From Flavobacterium panici (GTDB lineage: Bacteria > Bacteroidota > Bacteroidia > Flavobacteriales > Flavobacteriaceae): 64,000 bases of DNA. Of this stretch, positions 25,260 to 33,618 are shown in pieces (the first letter of the stretch is position 1; each line of letters begins with the position of its first letter). Both the position numbers and the translations under genes were made by a program. The DNA is taken from NCBI RefSeq assembly GCF_903819335.1, contig NZ_CAIJDE010000038.1:62001-126000 (forward strand), in the 5' to 3' direction. A model generated the notes under the pieces. That model did no database searches, was not told where the DNA came from, and saw nothing but the letters and a program-made list of their open reading frames with translations.

Positions 25260-26378
25260 TTATTGATTCAATATCTTATTTATGGCATTAATATAATCCG
25301 GAACTGTTAATTGGTTGGTATCAATTCCTACGCTGTTATTTCCGTATGGCTGATATTTTTTTAAACTTGAAATTGAAAATAAACCAGCAGTTGGAGCTTT
25401 TGAAGCACTTGACAAATGCATAATTCCACTATCTGCACCTATAAAAACATCTACATTTGCTAATACGGAACCTATTTCACGAATATCCTTACTGTAGAAT
25501 GAAGGCGCCTGAAAATCAATTTGAGAAACATTTTCTACAGGCAAAACTTCGAAAATATTATAATCTGGATATTCGTTTTTTAAAGCAGCATAAAACTCTT
25601 CCCACCACGAAACACAATAACATTTTTCTCCTGTTGCAAACGTAAAAATTGCGATTGTTTTTTTCTGTTCATCAATAATGTTATTGAGAATTTCTTTTCC
25701 TTTTGCAATTTCTTCCTGAGTTAATTTTAAATCCAAAAGCGGTACTGGTTCTTTTTTATCTTCTATACCAAATTGACTTAAAAAATATCTTAAATTATAA
25801 ACGGGATATTTTGCAATATGCTCATGATCATCATAATTGGACTGCACATTTTCAGGAAGGTCTCCAAAAAATTTATATTTAGCATTTGAGAATTGAACGG
25901 CTAAGCGGCCCGAAGAAGAATTTTGATCAACATTTATTACAAGATCGTAATTCTGTTTTTTTATTAAAGTCCAGACTTTAAAATATTTGACTAAGTCTTT
26001 GAAAGGTTTTTTAGGGAGATCGATTATTTTATCGACATTATCATACTTTTCAAAAACAATTGGGGCCAGTGTCCCTTTTACAAACAAATCGATTTTTACA
26101 CCCGGAAACACGGCAGAGACTTCCTGAATAAGCGGTGTAACTAAAAGCATATTTCCAAGTCTGCCGTTTGGCCTGCAGATTAGTACTTTTTTAATTTTGC
26201 TTTTATCAATAGTTCCGCCTTTACTAATGTTTGCACTACCAATATTTTTGGTTAATATGCGCATTAGGTTACGCCTGACTTTGTTAATGCTAACTTTTTT
26301 TAAGCTACTCATTGTGGTATTTATTTCGAGATTATTTTTGGAAACAGCAAAAAACATTTTAGCTAAAAAATGAAGCAT
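25260..26378 (-). CDS. Glycosyltransferase family 9 (heptosyltransferase-like)
   Basis: A 372-residue GT9-type enzyme of the GT-B fold. The acceptor half starts at KVLICRPNGRLGNMLLVTPLIQEV (about 64-87); the C-terminal donor site motif DSGIMHLSSASKAPTAGLF is near residue 315. GT9 enzymes add heptose or other sugars to the lipopolysaccharide core on the cytoplasmic face. The GDxL box of classical WaaC/WaaF reads GRLGNMLL, as in the Bacteroidota branch. The first 22 residues look non-conserved and MSSLKK at residue 23 could be the true start. Single-gene unit. Confidence 0.85.
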   Translation of the reverse strand: MLHFLAKMFFAVSKNNLEINTTMSSLKKVSINKVRRNLMRILTKNIGSANISKGGTIDKSKIKKVLICRPNGRLGNMLLVTPLIQEVSAVFPGVKIDLFVKGTLAPIVFEKYDNVDKIIDLPKKPFKDLVKYFKVWTLIKKQNYDLVINVDQNSSSGRLAVQFSNAKYKFFGDLPENVQSNYDDHEHIAKYPVYNLRYFLSQFGIEDKKEPVPLLDLKLTQEEIAKGKEILNNIIDEQKKTIAIFTFATGEKCYCVSWWEEFYAALKNEYPDYNIFEVLPVENVSQIDFQAPSFYSKDIREIGSVLANVDVFIGADSGIMHLSSASKAPTAGLFSISSLKKYQPYGNNSVGIDTNQLTVPDYINAINKILNQ

Positions 26379-26596
26379 AAATTGTTTAAAACACCCTTTT
26401 TAAATGTTTCCAAATTTAGCCTCTTTTTTTGCTCAAAAATAAATTCTAATAATAAGCAATTATTACAAAATTGTAATAAAATCTATAATTATTCCCATTT
26501 TTGGACCTTCCAATGAAATAAAATTACAACAATTAACAAAACAAATGACAAACAATAGACCATTAGTCGTTAAGAATCGACAGAGAATAGAAAATA

Positions 26597-27391
26597 CTAG
26601 ACGTTAATATTTACAACATAACCTTCTGAACCACGTATGTTAAAAACTGTCCCATTTTCAAAAATTAAATACTGGCCTTTGATTCCCACAAGTTTTCCCT
26701 GAAAAGCTGGCGTTTTATCTAAATTCAAACTTGCTACTTTTGCCGGATAATTTAAAACCGGATAATTTAGTTCGTATAAATCATTTTTCTGACTGTAAAA
26801 GTATTCCTTAACTTCTGCCGGGATTAGGTTTTCGACTTTTGACTTCTCAAAAATTAAGTCGCATCCTTCTGCTGTACACTGCAGCATTTTTCGCCAGTTT
26901 GTTTTATCTGCATAATGATCTTTTAACGCTACCTCGGTAATTCCTGCTAAATAACGGTTGGGAACCTCAACAATTGCAATAGCCTGTGTCGCTCCCTGAT
27001 CGATCCAGCGTGTTGGAACCTGACTTTTGCGCGTTACCCCTACTTTTATTTCGCTCGATAAAGCTAAGTAAACAACATGTGGCTGCAATTGCGCTTTTTG
27101 CTCGTATTCTAAATCACGATCTGCAATTCCTAAATGTGCAGTACTCAATTCAGGTCTCATAATCCAGTCACCTACAGCGGGGCTTGAGTAAAAACAGTCA
27201 TAACAAAAACCTTGTCTAAAAATCTTTTTCTTCTTTTGACAATTCAAACATTGAAAACCTGCAAAACTAATTTCAATTTCTTTATCTAATAATTGATTCA
27301 CATTCAAGAAACTATCTTCGAAAACTAAATAATATTGAATTGGGTTTCCAAATTCAGTCTGCATTTTTGTAAGTACGCCTTGATATGTCAT
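26597..27391 (-). CDS. DUF2797 protein
   Basis: The 264 residues match DUF2797. A four-cysteine set near the N-terminus (CLNC about residues 48-51 and CYDC about 63-66) should bind zinc. The segment VVYLALSSEIKVGVTRKSQVPTRWIDQGATQAI (about 106-138) resembles the start of GIY-YIG nuclease domains, with VYL in place of GIY and KVGVT in place of YIG. No function is established. The leader carries a 7-bp tandem repeat and the gene is divergent from the GH3 gene. Confidence 0.85.
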   Translation of the reverse strand: MTYQGVLTKMQTEFGNPIQYYLVFEDSFLNVNQLLDKEIEISFAGFQCLNCQKKKKIFRQGFCYDCFYSSPAVGDWIMRPELSTAHLGIADRDLEYEQKAQLQPHVVYLALSSEIKVGVTRKSQVPTRWIDQGATQAIAIVEVPNRYLAGITEVALKDHYADKTNWRKMLQCTAEGCDLIFEKSKVENLIPAEVKEYFYSQKNDLYELNYPVLNYPAKVASLNLDKTPAFQGKLVGIKGQYLIFENGTVFNIRGSEGYVVNINV

Positions 27392-27403
27392 TAGGATTAA
27401 TTG

Positions 27404-27431
27404 TAGATTTTAGATATTAGATTTTAGACTG
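27404..27431 (-). repeat. Tandem 7-bp microrepeat in the DUF2797 leader
   Basis: Four units on the plus strand: tagattt, tagatat, tagattt, tagactg. The array ends 12 bases before the DUF2797 start codon; on the mRNA it reads as AAATCTA words. Confidence 0.6.
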
Positions 27432-27575
27432 CTCTTATTTTTTGAGTTAATCTTTAGTTTATAAGTAGTGGTTTTTATTACAAAAAAACACTATTTTTGA
27501 TACAATGACAAAGTTACTATTTGTTGCTTGATATTCAAATTTTAAGTTCCGATTTACATGAATCGTAAAACCTAA

Positions 27576-27603
27576 ATTTAAAATCAGCAATCTAAAACCT
27601 AAA
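27576..27603 (+). repeat. Tandem 7-bp microrepeat in the GH3-gene leader
   Basis: Units atttaaa, atcagca, atctaaa, acctaaa, ending eight bases before the start codon. In mRNA sense they match the words of the DUF1508 leader array (ATCTAAA, ATCAACA). Confidence 0.55.
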
Positions 27604-27611
27604 AAACACTC

Positions 27612-29120
27612 ATGCCTTTATCCATAATAAATTCTTTCGCTTCCTGGGTCCTCAAACAAAGGATACATCAAATCGAACTTTTTTTAAAATACCCAAATGA
27701 AGTTCAGGAAGAACTTTTGCATAATTTATTATTGGCATCTGAAAATACCGTTATTGGAAAAAAATATGATTTTGAATCGATAAACTCTTATCAGACTTTT
27801 GCAGAGAGAGTTCCCATTGCGAGTTATGAAGAACTACAGCCTTTGATTGAACGTACACGTCAGGGCGAGCAGGGCGTTTTTTGGGAATCACCTATTAAAT
27901 GGTTTGCCAAATCGAGCGGTACTACAAATGCTAAAAGTAAATTTATCCCGGTAAGTAACGAAGCTCTTGAAGATTGTCATTATAAAGGAAGCAAGGATTT
28001 ACTTTGTTTGTATTTGAATAATAATGAGGATTCTGAATTGTTTTTGGGAAAGAGTTTACGCTTGGGCGGAAGTTCCCAGATTTACGAAAACAACAATACT
28101 TTTTTTGGCGATTTGTCGGCAATTTTAATTGAAAATATGCCAATTTGGGCCGAGTTCAGCAGTACGCCAAGCAGTAAAACTTCGTTAATGAGCGAATGGG
28201 AAACTAAAATCGCGGCGATTATTAATGAAACCAAAAATGAAAATGTAACCAGTTTTGCAGGAGTTCCTTCGTGGATGCTGGTTTTAATGAATAAAGTTCT
28301 GGAAAATACGGGCAAACAAAGTTTATTGGAACTTTGGCCAAACCTTGAAGTTTATTTTCACGGCGGTGTGAGTTTCTCTCCTTATAAAGAACAATACAAG
28401 AAAATTTTACCAAGCAAAGATTTTAAATACTACGAAATCTATAATGCTTCTGAAGGTTTTTTTGCGATTCAGGATTTAAACAATTCAAGTGATCTATTGC
28501 TGATGCTGGATTACGGAATTTTCTATGAATTTATTCCGATGGAAACTTTTGGAACTGCAGATCAAAAAGTGATTCGTTTGGCCGATGTTGAATTGAATAA
28601 AAACTACGCCATTGTTATTACGACAAATTCTGGTTTATGGCGTTATTTAATTGGCGATACGGTTCGTTTTACTTCATTGAATCCTTATCGAATTAGAGTT
28701 ACGGGAAGAACCAAACATCATATTAATGTTTTTGGAGAAGAATTAATGGTCGAAAACACGGATCAGGCCATTGCGAAAGCCTGCGAAATTACTCAAACAG
28801 AAGTTATCGATTATACGGTTGCTCCTATTTTTATGCAGGACAAAGAAAAAGGTGCTCACGAATGGATGATCGAATTCAAACAAAAACCAGCCGACGTTGG
28901 TCTTTTCCAAAAAGTTCTGGACGAAACCCTGCAAACTTTAAATTCTGATTACGAAGCGAAACGTTACAACAATATGACTTTAAATCCTTTGGTGATTAAT
29001 GTTGCCAGAGAAAATTTATTTTATGATTGGTTGAAAGAAAGAGATAAATTGGGTGGTCAGCATAAAATTCCTAGACTTTCGAATCAGAGAGATTATTTGG
29101 AGCAGTTGAAGGAGATGTAA
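27612..29120 (+). CDS. GH3-family acyl-adenylating enzyme
   Basis: The 502 residues match the GH3 superfamily, best known as plant enzymes that adenylate acyl hormones and conjugate them to amino acids. The ATP-binding motif is SSGTTNAKSKFIPVS (101-115), followed by YNASEGFFAIQ near residue 280 and YRIRVTGRTKHHINVFGEELM near residue 360, which includes the motif that senses ATP and the hinge. The bacterial substrates are unknown; an acyl-amino acid conjugation is inferred. No signal peptide, so cytosolic. It is divergent from DUF2797 across a 220-base gap. Confidence 0.9.
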   Translation: MPLSIINSFASWVLKQRIHQIELFLKYPNEVQEELLHNLLLASENTVIGKKYDFESINSYQTFAERVPIASYEELQPLIERTRQGEQGVFWESPIKWFAKSSGTTNAKSKFIPVSNEALEDCHYKGSKDLLCLYLNNNEDSELFLGKSLRLGGSSQIYENNNTFFGDLSAILIENMPIWAEFSSTPSSKTSLMSEWETKIAAIINETKNENVTSFAGVPSWMLVLMNKVLENTGKQSLLELWPNLEVYFHGGVSFSPYKEQYKKILPSKDFKYYEIYNASEGFFAIQDLNNSSDLLLMLDYGIFYEFIPMETFGTADQKVIRLADVELNKNYAIVITTNSGLWRYLIGDTVRFTSLNPYRIRVTGRTKHHINVFGEELMVENTDQAIAKACEITQTEVIDYTVAPIFMQDKEKGAHEWMIEFKQKPADVGLFQKVLDETLQTLNSDYEAKRYNNMTLNPLVINVARENLFYDWLKERDKLGGQHKIPRLSNQRDYLEQLKEM

Positions 29121-29160
29121 CTACATAAAAAACGGTATTATATAACAAACTAAAAAATAT

Positions 29161-29997
29161 ATGGGTAATAGAATTTTCACTACAATACTTGAAGAGAAAA
29201 TTGATTTGTTTAAATATGCTTTTAAAGAATCATCAAAAAGCATATTTTATGATGAAACCTTAAAAAGACTTATACATCCAGGTGAATTTGGAACTCATAG
29301 GGAACAAATTTGTAAAGAATATCTGAGGTCTATAATACCTATGAGACTTGAATTAGGAAGTGGTTTCATAATTACTGATACAGGAGATGTAAGCACACAA
29401 ATCGATATAATTATTTACGATCGAAATAGCACTCCTTTGATAGAGAATAGTGAAAAACAAAGATTTTATCCAGTCGAAACTGTTGTAGGAATAATAGAAG
29501 TTAAATCCGATTTATCAAAAACCGAATTAAAAACGGCATTGAATAAATTAGCAAATAACAAAAAGTTAAAAGAAAAAATGTCTTCACCTACAAGTATTAG
29601 ACGAGAGGCTGTTGGAAAATTTGATCCTACATACCCATACGACAATATTTTTTCAGTTCTGATTTGTAACAAATTAAACTTTAACCTAGATAATTTGACA
29701 AATGAAATCGATACTTATTATAATCAAGATATATTACCAAGACACAAGCATAATTTGATATTAAGCGTTGAAGACGGTATATTATCCTACTTTGACAACA
29801 TTGGAAAATCACTCATGTATCCTGTATTAGTAAACCAATTAAAGAATAGATTTACTAAACCTAATACAAATTTAAATACCCATTTTCATATTGCAAGTTC
29901 GTATATTTTTCTGGGAACATCATCAGCAAGTATTTATTATCCAGAAATTTCCAATTATATTAATTTTACCCAAGGCATTAACTTGGATCAAAATTAG
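29161..29997 (+). CDS. DUF6602 protein with PD-(D/E)XK nuclease-like core
   Basis: A 278-residue protein recognised as DUF6602-like. The core has the order of a PD-(D/E)XK nuclease: E48 in a helix (GTHREQICKEYL), D82 in a strand (STQIDIIIYD), then E113-x-K115 (VVGIIEVKSD). The residues are in place, so activity is plausible. DUF6602 genes are often accessory and sometimes lie in defence loci. Here no partner gene is present, and a dispersed hairpin element and a palindrome follow at once. Codons are richer in ATA and AGA than in neighbours, which fits acquisition. Function not proven. Confidence 0.7.
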   Translation: MGNRIFTTILEEKIDLFKYAFKESSKSIFYDETLKRLIHPGEFGTHREQICKEYLRSIIPMRLELGSGFIITDTGDVSTQIDIIIYDRNSTPLIENSEKQRFYPVETVVGIIEVKSDLSKTELKTALNKLANNKKLKEKMSSPTSIRREAVGKFDPTYPYDNIFSVLICNKLNFNLDNLTNEIDTYYNQDILPRHKHNLILSVEDGILSYFDNIGKSLMYPVLVNQLKNRFTKPNTNLNTHFHIASSYIFLGTSSASIYYPEISNYINFTQGINLDQN

Positions 29998-30041
29998 TTT
30001 AAAACCTTCAAACATATAATTCCACTGAGTCGCATGAGGGA

Positions 30042-30105
30042 TAGAAGTGGAAATCCTTTTGTGTCTCGTTTCTTTAACGAGACACAAAAGATTGTAATGT
30101 ATAGC
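30042..30105 (+). repeat. Structured hairpin element, copy 2
   Basis: A perfect 15-bp stem (30056-30070/30076-30090) with a five-base loop and the conserved flanks gatagaagtggaaatcc (left) and tatagccc (right). It lacks one stem base pair relative to the other copies, lost on both sides. Confidence 0.75.
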
Positions 30106-30130
30106 CCGACCCGGAGGGACATGCCCATAA

Positions 30131-30167
30131 AAAAACCTTAGTCTTTATTGAAGATCTAAGGTTTTTT
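30131..30167. terminator. Bidirectional terminator between the DUF6602 gene and serB
   Basis: The stem AAAAACCTTAG/CTAAGGTTTTT (30131-30141/30156-30166) has further inner pairs and T runs on both strands. Confidence 0.75.
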
Positions 30168-30180
30168 ATTTTTATTTCAA

Positions 30181-30248
30181 TTGTCAGGCTGAGCGAAGTC
30201 GAAGCCCTTTTCGACATGAAAGCCCTTCGACTTCGCTCAGGGTGACAA
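30181..30248. repeat. Inverted repeat with CTGAGCGAAGTCGAAG arms
   Basis: The 24-base arms 30181-30204 and 30225-30248 pair with two mismatches. This GC-rich sequence is out of character with the surrounding AT-rich DNA. The motif is a known dispersed repeat in many Bacteroidota. It ends seven bases from the serB stop codon. Confidence 0.75.
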
Positions 30249-30254
30249 TAGTTA

Positions 30255-31484
30255 TTACATCATATCGATATATCTGTCGTGATAACCTAAAAGATATAAA
30301 ACACCATCAAGTCCTAAACTTGAAATTGAGGTTGAAGCACTTTCTTTTACTTTTGGTTTTGCGTGGAAAGCGATTCCTAAACCAGCTAAGTTTAGCATTG
30401 GTAAATCGTTTGCTCCGTCGCCAACTGCAATAGTCTGGTTAATGTGAATTCCTTCTTTTTCGGCGATTGCTTTTAGGTATTCGGCTTTCTTTTGTCCGTC
30501 TACGATATCGCCAAGATATTTTCCGGTTAATTTACCGTCTTTAATTTCTAATTGGTTCGCGTGAACATAATCGATACCCAATTCTTTTTGAAGATAATCT
30601 CCAAAATAAGTAAATCCTCCAGAAAGAATTGCGGTTTTATATCCGTAATATTTTAAGGCTTTCATTAAACGATGCGCTCCTTGTGTAATTGGCAAGTTTT
30701 TGGCAACATTTTGCAAAACGTCTTCGCTCAAACCTTCCAACAAAGCCATGCGTTGTTTGAAACTTTCGTTGAAATCAATTTCACCATTCATCGCCGATTC
30801 TGTAATGGCTCTTACCTGCGCGCCTACTCCATTTAGTTCTGCCAATTCGTCAATAACTTCGGTTTGGATTAAAGTAGAGTCCATATCGAAGCAAACCAAA
30901 CGACGGTTTCTTCTGTAAATATTATCTTCCTGAAAAGAAATATCAACGTTTAAGGTTCTTGAAATTTCCATAAAACTTGCCGTCATGACAATTTTATTTA
31001 CAATTTCGCCCGTTACAGATAACTGGATACATGAACGTGGATATTCCTCTTTTTCTACAATTGAAGTTCTTCCTGTTAAACGTATAATTGAATCGATATT
31101 TAAATTTTGATCTGACATTATTTTAGTAACTGCTGCTAATTGGGAAGCTGCTAGTTTTTCACCTAAAATATTGATTATGTATCGCTGCTTAGATTGTGAT
31201 TTTACCCATTTTTCGTAATCTTCGATAGAAATTGGAATAAACTTTACCTTAATTTCTAATTCATAAGCTTTAAACAGCAAATCTTTTAAAACTGGTCCTG
31301 AAGATGAACCCGCTTCGATTTCAAACAAAATACCTAAAGATAATGTGTCATGAATGTCGGCCTGACCAATATCTAAAATATTAGCATCGTACGCCGCCAA
31401 TACAGCTGTTAAACCTGCTGTCACCCCTATTTTATCGTGTCCTGAAACTTTTAATAAAATAATCTCTTTATCTTCTATTGCCAT
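30255..31484 (-). CDS. serB: Phosphoserine phosphatase with two ACT domains
   Basis: Read from MAIEDKEIILLKVSGHDKIG, the protein has 409 residues. It removes phosphate from phosphoserine in the last step of serine synthesis. Two ACT-like domains (about 8-82 and 100-180) precede a HAD phosphatase with the nucleophile D200 and acid D202 in CFDMDSTLIQTEV, and VGDGANDLPML near the C-terminus. ACT domains suggest feedback by serine or another amino acid. The open frame extends 41 codons further upstream, but the extension is unlike any SerB, so the internal ATG is chosen. Single-gene unit. Confidence 0.93.
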   Translation of the reverse strand: MAIEDKEIILLKVSGHDKIGVTAGLTAVLAAYDANILDIGQADIHDTLSLGILFEIEAGSSSGPVLKDLLFKAYELEIKVKFIPISIEDYEKWVKSQSKQRYIINILGEKLAASQLAAVTKIMSDQNLNIDSIIRLTGRTSIVEKEEYPRSCIQLSVTGEIVNKIVMTASFMEISRTLNVDISFQEDNIYRRNRRLVCFDMDSTLIQTEVIDELAELNGVGAQVRAITESAMNGEIDFNESFKQRMALLEGLSEDVLQNVAKNLPITQGAHRLMKALKYYGYKTAILSGGFTYFGDYLQKELGIDYVHANQLEIKDGKLTGKYLGDIVDGQKKAEYLKAIAEKEGIHINQTIAVGDGANDLPMLNLAGLGIAFHAKPKVKESASTSISSLGLDGVLYLLGYHDRYIDMM

Positions 31485-31642
31485 TTTATCTTTATTATTT
31501 AACGAGCGACAAAAATCGGCAATCTCTTGGTGATAAAAAAGAATAATCCTTGTTTTTTTTGCAAAGAAAAAGCGCATATTCATGCGCTTTCCTGAGTAAT
31601 TTAACAATTATGCTCCGCTATTAGAATAACGTAACTTTTTAA

Positions 31643-32080
31643 TTATTTGTTTTGCATATTTTCGTCAAAGTTTACCATCCAGTTTATACCGAATTTATCT
31701 TTGAACATTCCGAAATAAGCGCCCCAAAATGTTTTATTTAAAGGCATTTCGATTTTACCACCAGCCGAAAGTCCGTTAAAAATTCGGTCTGCTTCTTCTG
31801 TGCTATCTGTATTAATTGAAACTGAAAAATTTTCTCCAAAAGGCAAATCGCCAAATCTTGTAGAACTGTCGCTTCCCATTAAAATTGTATTTCCAATTGG
31901 CAGCGAAACATGCATAATTCTTTCTGCATCTTCTGCTGAAACTTCGTCACAGCCTTCTTCTTTTGGCATTTCTTTAAATTTTCCGATATAAGGAAATTCT
32001 CCGCCAAAAACAGATTTGTAAAATAGAAATGCTTCTTCGCAATTTCCGTTAAATAATAAATAAGGGTTTACTGTTGCCAT
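31643..32080 (-). CDS. VOC protein of the PhnB/YjdN type
   Basis: A 145-residue vicinal-oxygen-chelate protein of the PhnB-like branch, with the signature MATVNPYLLFNGNCEEAFLFYKSVFGGEF and a C-terminal WGAYFGMFKDKFGINWMVNF. The fold is the glyoxalase/bleomycin-resistance one. The second-site metal histidines of true glyoxalases are not evident, as in most PhnB-like proteins, so catalysis is uncertain. It is the last of six small genes in a row (VOC, SRPBCC, SRPBCC, VOC, SRPBCC, VOC) on this strand. Confidence 0.88.
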   Translation of the reverse strand: MATVNPYLLFNGNCEEAFLFYKSVFGGEFPYIGKFKEMPKEEGCDEVSAEDAERIMHVSLPIGNTILMGSDSSTRFGDLPFGENFSVSINTDSTEEADRIFNGLSAGGKIEMPLNKTFWGAYFGMFKDKFGINWMVNFDENMQNK

Positions 32081-32163
32081 GATATTTTTTTTAATTGTGA
32101 GTTGTTAATTATAAATTTTTAATGTCTTCTCTTTGTTTTTTGTTTGTTTCTATTCTCTTTCTT

Positions 32164-32220
32164 CTATAATCTTTCTTCTTTACTCTATAATCTTTTTTCT
32201 TTACTCTATAATCTTTCTTC
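32164..32220. repeat. 21-bp tandem repeat after the AHSA1-like gene
   Basis: The unit ctataatctttcttctttac plus one base recurs at 32164, 32185 and 32206 (the last partial), and it reaches into the stop codon of the AHSA1-like gene. Confidence 0.7.
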
Positions 32221-32663
32221 TATTTCCCTTCTTCTGAAAGTTCTTTGACAACTTCTAAACCTCTAGGAAAAACATCTTTGAAATAATCGACATATTTTTC
32301 ACCCGAATCGTTACGAGCAATCAAATCTGTAAATTCACCATCTGGAATTAATCGATAAGTTTCCATTGCGCCGCTCCATTTTTTTGTTTCTTCATTGAGA
32401 GGCTGTTCTTTAAAATCTTTTATTTCGCCTATATGCTTAAAAGCCATATACTCGTTTGGCGTTTTTGTTTCAATTATACTATACATTCCTTCTCCGGTTG
32501 GCGTCATGAAATGTATTTTATCTCCTTCGTTCCAAGTACTTATGGTATGAGATCCTTCGCAAAAAACACTTGTCCATTTTCTATAGGTTTCATCCTCCCA
32601 TAAAACATCCCAAACTTTTTGAGCCGGGGCTTTAATTCTAATTTTAAATTCTAACGTTTCCAT
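32220..32663 (-). CDS. SRPBCC (AHSA1-like) protein, member 1
   Basis: A 147-residue START-like domain protein of the AHSA1/SRPBCC branch (METLEFKIRIKAPAQKVWDVLWEDETYRKWTSVF at the start, and a long C-terminal helix). Such proteins hold a hydrophobic cavity for a small ligand. Its start lies two bases after the stop of the VOC gene upstream, so the two are co-translated or nearly so. It is the least similar of the three SRPBCC members here. Ligand and role unknown. Confidence 0.85.
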   Translation of the reverse strand: METLEFKIRIKAPAQKVWDVLWEDETYRKWTSVFCEGSHTISTWNEGDKIHFMTPTGEGMYSIIETKTPNEYMAFKHIGEIKDFKEQPLNEETKKWSGAMETYRLIPDGEFTDLIARNDSGEKYVDYFKDVFPRGLEVVKELSEEGK

Positions 32664-32665
32664 AA

Positions 32666-33073
32666 TTAAGATAGTTTAGTAAAATCCATAAATAAAACAT
32701 TCCAGCGATGTCCGTCTATATCGGCAAAACCAAAGCCGTACATCCATCCCTGACTTTCTGCTGGAGAAGAAAAAATAGTTCCTCCCGCATCCTGAACTTT
32801 TTGAGCCAGTTCATCAACTTCTTCTTTACTTTCGGCATCAATTGAAATCAAAATTTCAGAACTTGCTTTTGTATCGGTTATTTTGTTTTGCGAAAAACCT
32901 TCAAAAAGTGATTCTTCAAACAGCATTACTACAAAATGTGATTCACCTACAACCATGCAGGTTGAACTTGGTGTATCGTGCTGCTCATTAAAAGAGAAGC
33001 CTATTTTCCAGAAAAAATCTTTTGCTTTTGCCACGCTTTTTACAGGCAGATTTAACCATATTTGTTTCGTCAT
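32666..33073 (-). CDS. VOC (glyoxalase-like) protein, member 2
   Basis: A 135-residue VOC protein (MTKQIWLNLPVKSVAKAKDFFWKIGFSFN). It is clearly related to the VOC gene at the far end of the cluster; both share the pattern SEILISI/SEALISI, a GGT segment, GWMY and a C-terminal DxDGHxW. The leader holds two octamer microrepeat arrays. Probably a ligand-binding or antibiotic-resistance-type VOC protein; no substrate can be given. Confidence 0.85.
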   Translation of the reverse strand: MTKQIWLNLPVKSVAKAKDFFWKIGFSFNEQHDTPSSTCMVVGESHFVVMLFEESLFEGFSQNKITDTKASSEILISIDAESKEEVDELAQKVQDAGGTIFSSPAESQGWMYGFGFADIDGHRWNVLFMDFTKLS

Positions 33074-33109
33074 TCTTTGATATTTTCGTTAAACATTTTT
33101 TTAAAGTTG

Positions 33110-33138
33110 CTAAGGTTCTGAGTTTCTAAGATGCTAAG
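33110..33138 (-). repeat. Tandem 8-bp microrepeat in the VOC leader
   Basis: Plus-strand units start at 33110, 33118, 33126 and 33134: ctaaggtt, ctgagttt, ctaagatg, ctaag. On the mRNA strand they read as CTTAG words, 36 bases before the start codon. Confidence 0.65.
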
Positions 33139-33146
33139 ATTTTTTA

Positions 33147-33180
33147 CTTTGAGCCTTTGCTGCTTTGAACCTTTGTACCT
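33147..33180 (+). repeat. Tandem 8-bp microrepeat (CTTTGnnn type)
   Basis: Units start at 33147, 33155, 33163, 33171 and 33179: ctttgagc, ctttgctg, ctttgaac, ctttgtac, ct. It follows directly on the CTTAG-type array in the same gap. Confidence 0.65.
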
Positions 33181-33189
33181 AATAAAGCA

Positions 33190-33594
33190 TCAATTATTCT
33201 CTACATAATTTTTAAAGTTGTCCAAAATTGCCTGCCATCCTCCGCGCTGCATTTCTTCTGGATTTTGAGTTTCCGGGTCGAAACTTTCCGTTACTTCTAC
33301 GCCATCTAAAGTTTCTTTGAAGGTAATTTCAACTTTTCTTCCGTCGACCATAACGTATTTTATGGTTTTGTTTGGTTCTACGAAAGTATATTCTCCTTCA
33401 AAATCAAAACTCATGCTTCCATCTTTTGCGGCCATTGTTGATTTGAATTTTCCGCCCTGCTTTACATCATTTTCGGCATAAGGCGTGTGCCAGTCCGGAG
33501 AAGCAAAACTCCATTTTGTAATATGTTCCGGTAATGTCCAAAAATCCCAAACTTTGTTTATTGATGCGTTAATTGTATTCTGTACTGTTATCAT
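33190..33594 (-). CDS. SRPBCC (AHSA1-like) protein, member 2
   Basis: A 134-residue START-like protein, a close paralogue of the next one upstream: both begin MITVQNTINASI-KVWDFW and share WHTPYAEND, GKFK, MAAKD and FDFEGEYT. The middle differs (FASPDWHTPYAEND here). The pair arose by tandem duplication. It probably binds a small hydrophobic ligand; AHSA1-type proteins in operons with VOC genes are often of unknown function. Confidence 0.87.
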   Translation of the reverse strand: MITVQNTINASINKVWDFWTLPEHITKWSFASPDWHTPYAENDVKQGGKFKSTMAAKDGSMSFDFEGEYTFVEPNKTIKYVMVDGRKVEITFKETLDGVEVTESFDPETQNPEEMQRGGWQAILDNFKNYVENN

Positions 33595-33618
33595 TATTTA
33601 TATATTTAAAAATTATAC

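Noticed and set aside
31485..31607. 41-codon extension of serB
   Set aside because: The sequence is aromatic and basic, unlike any ACT-type SerB. The internal ATG at 31484 fits the family.
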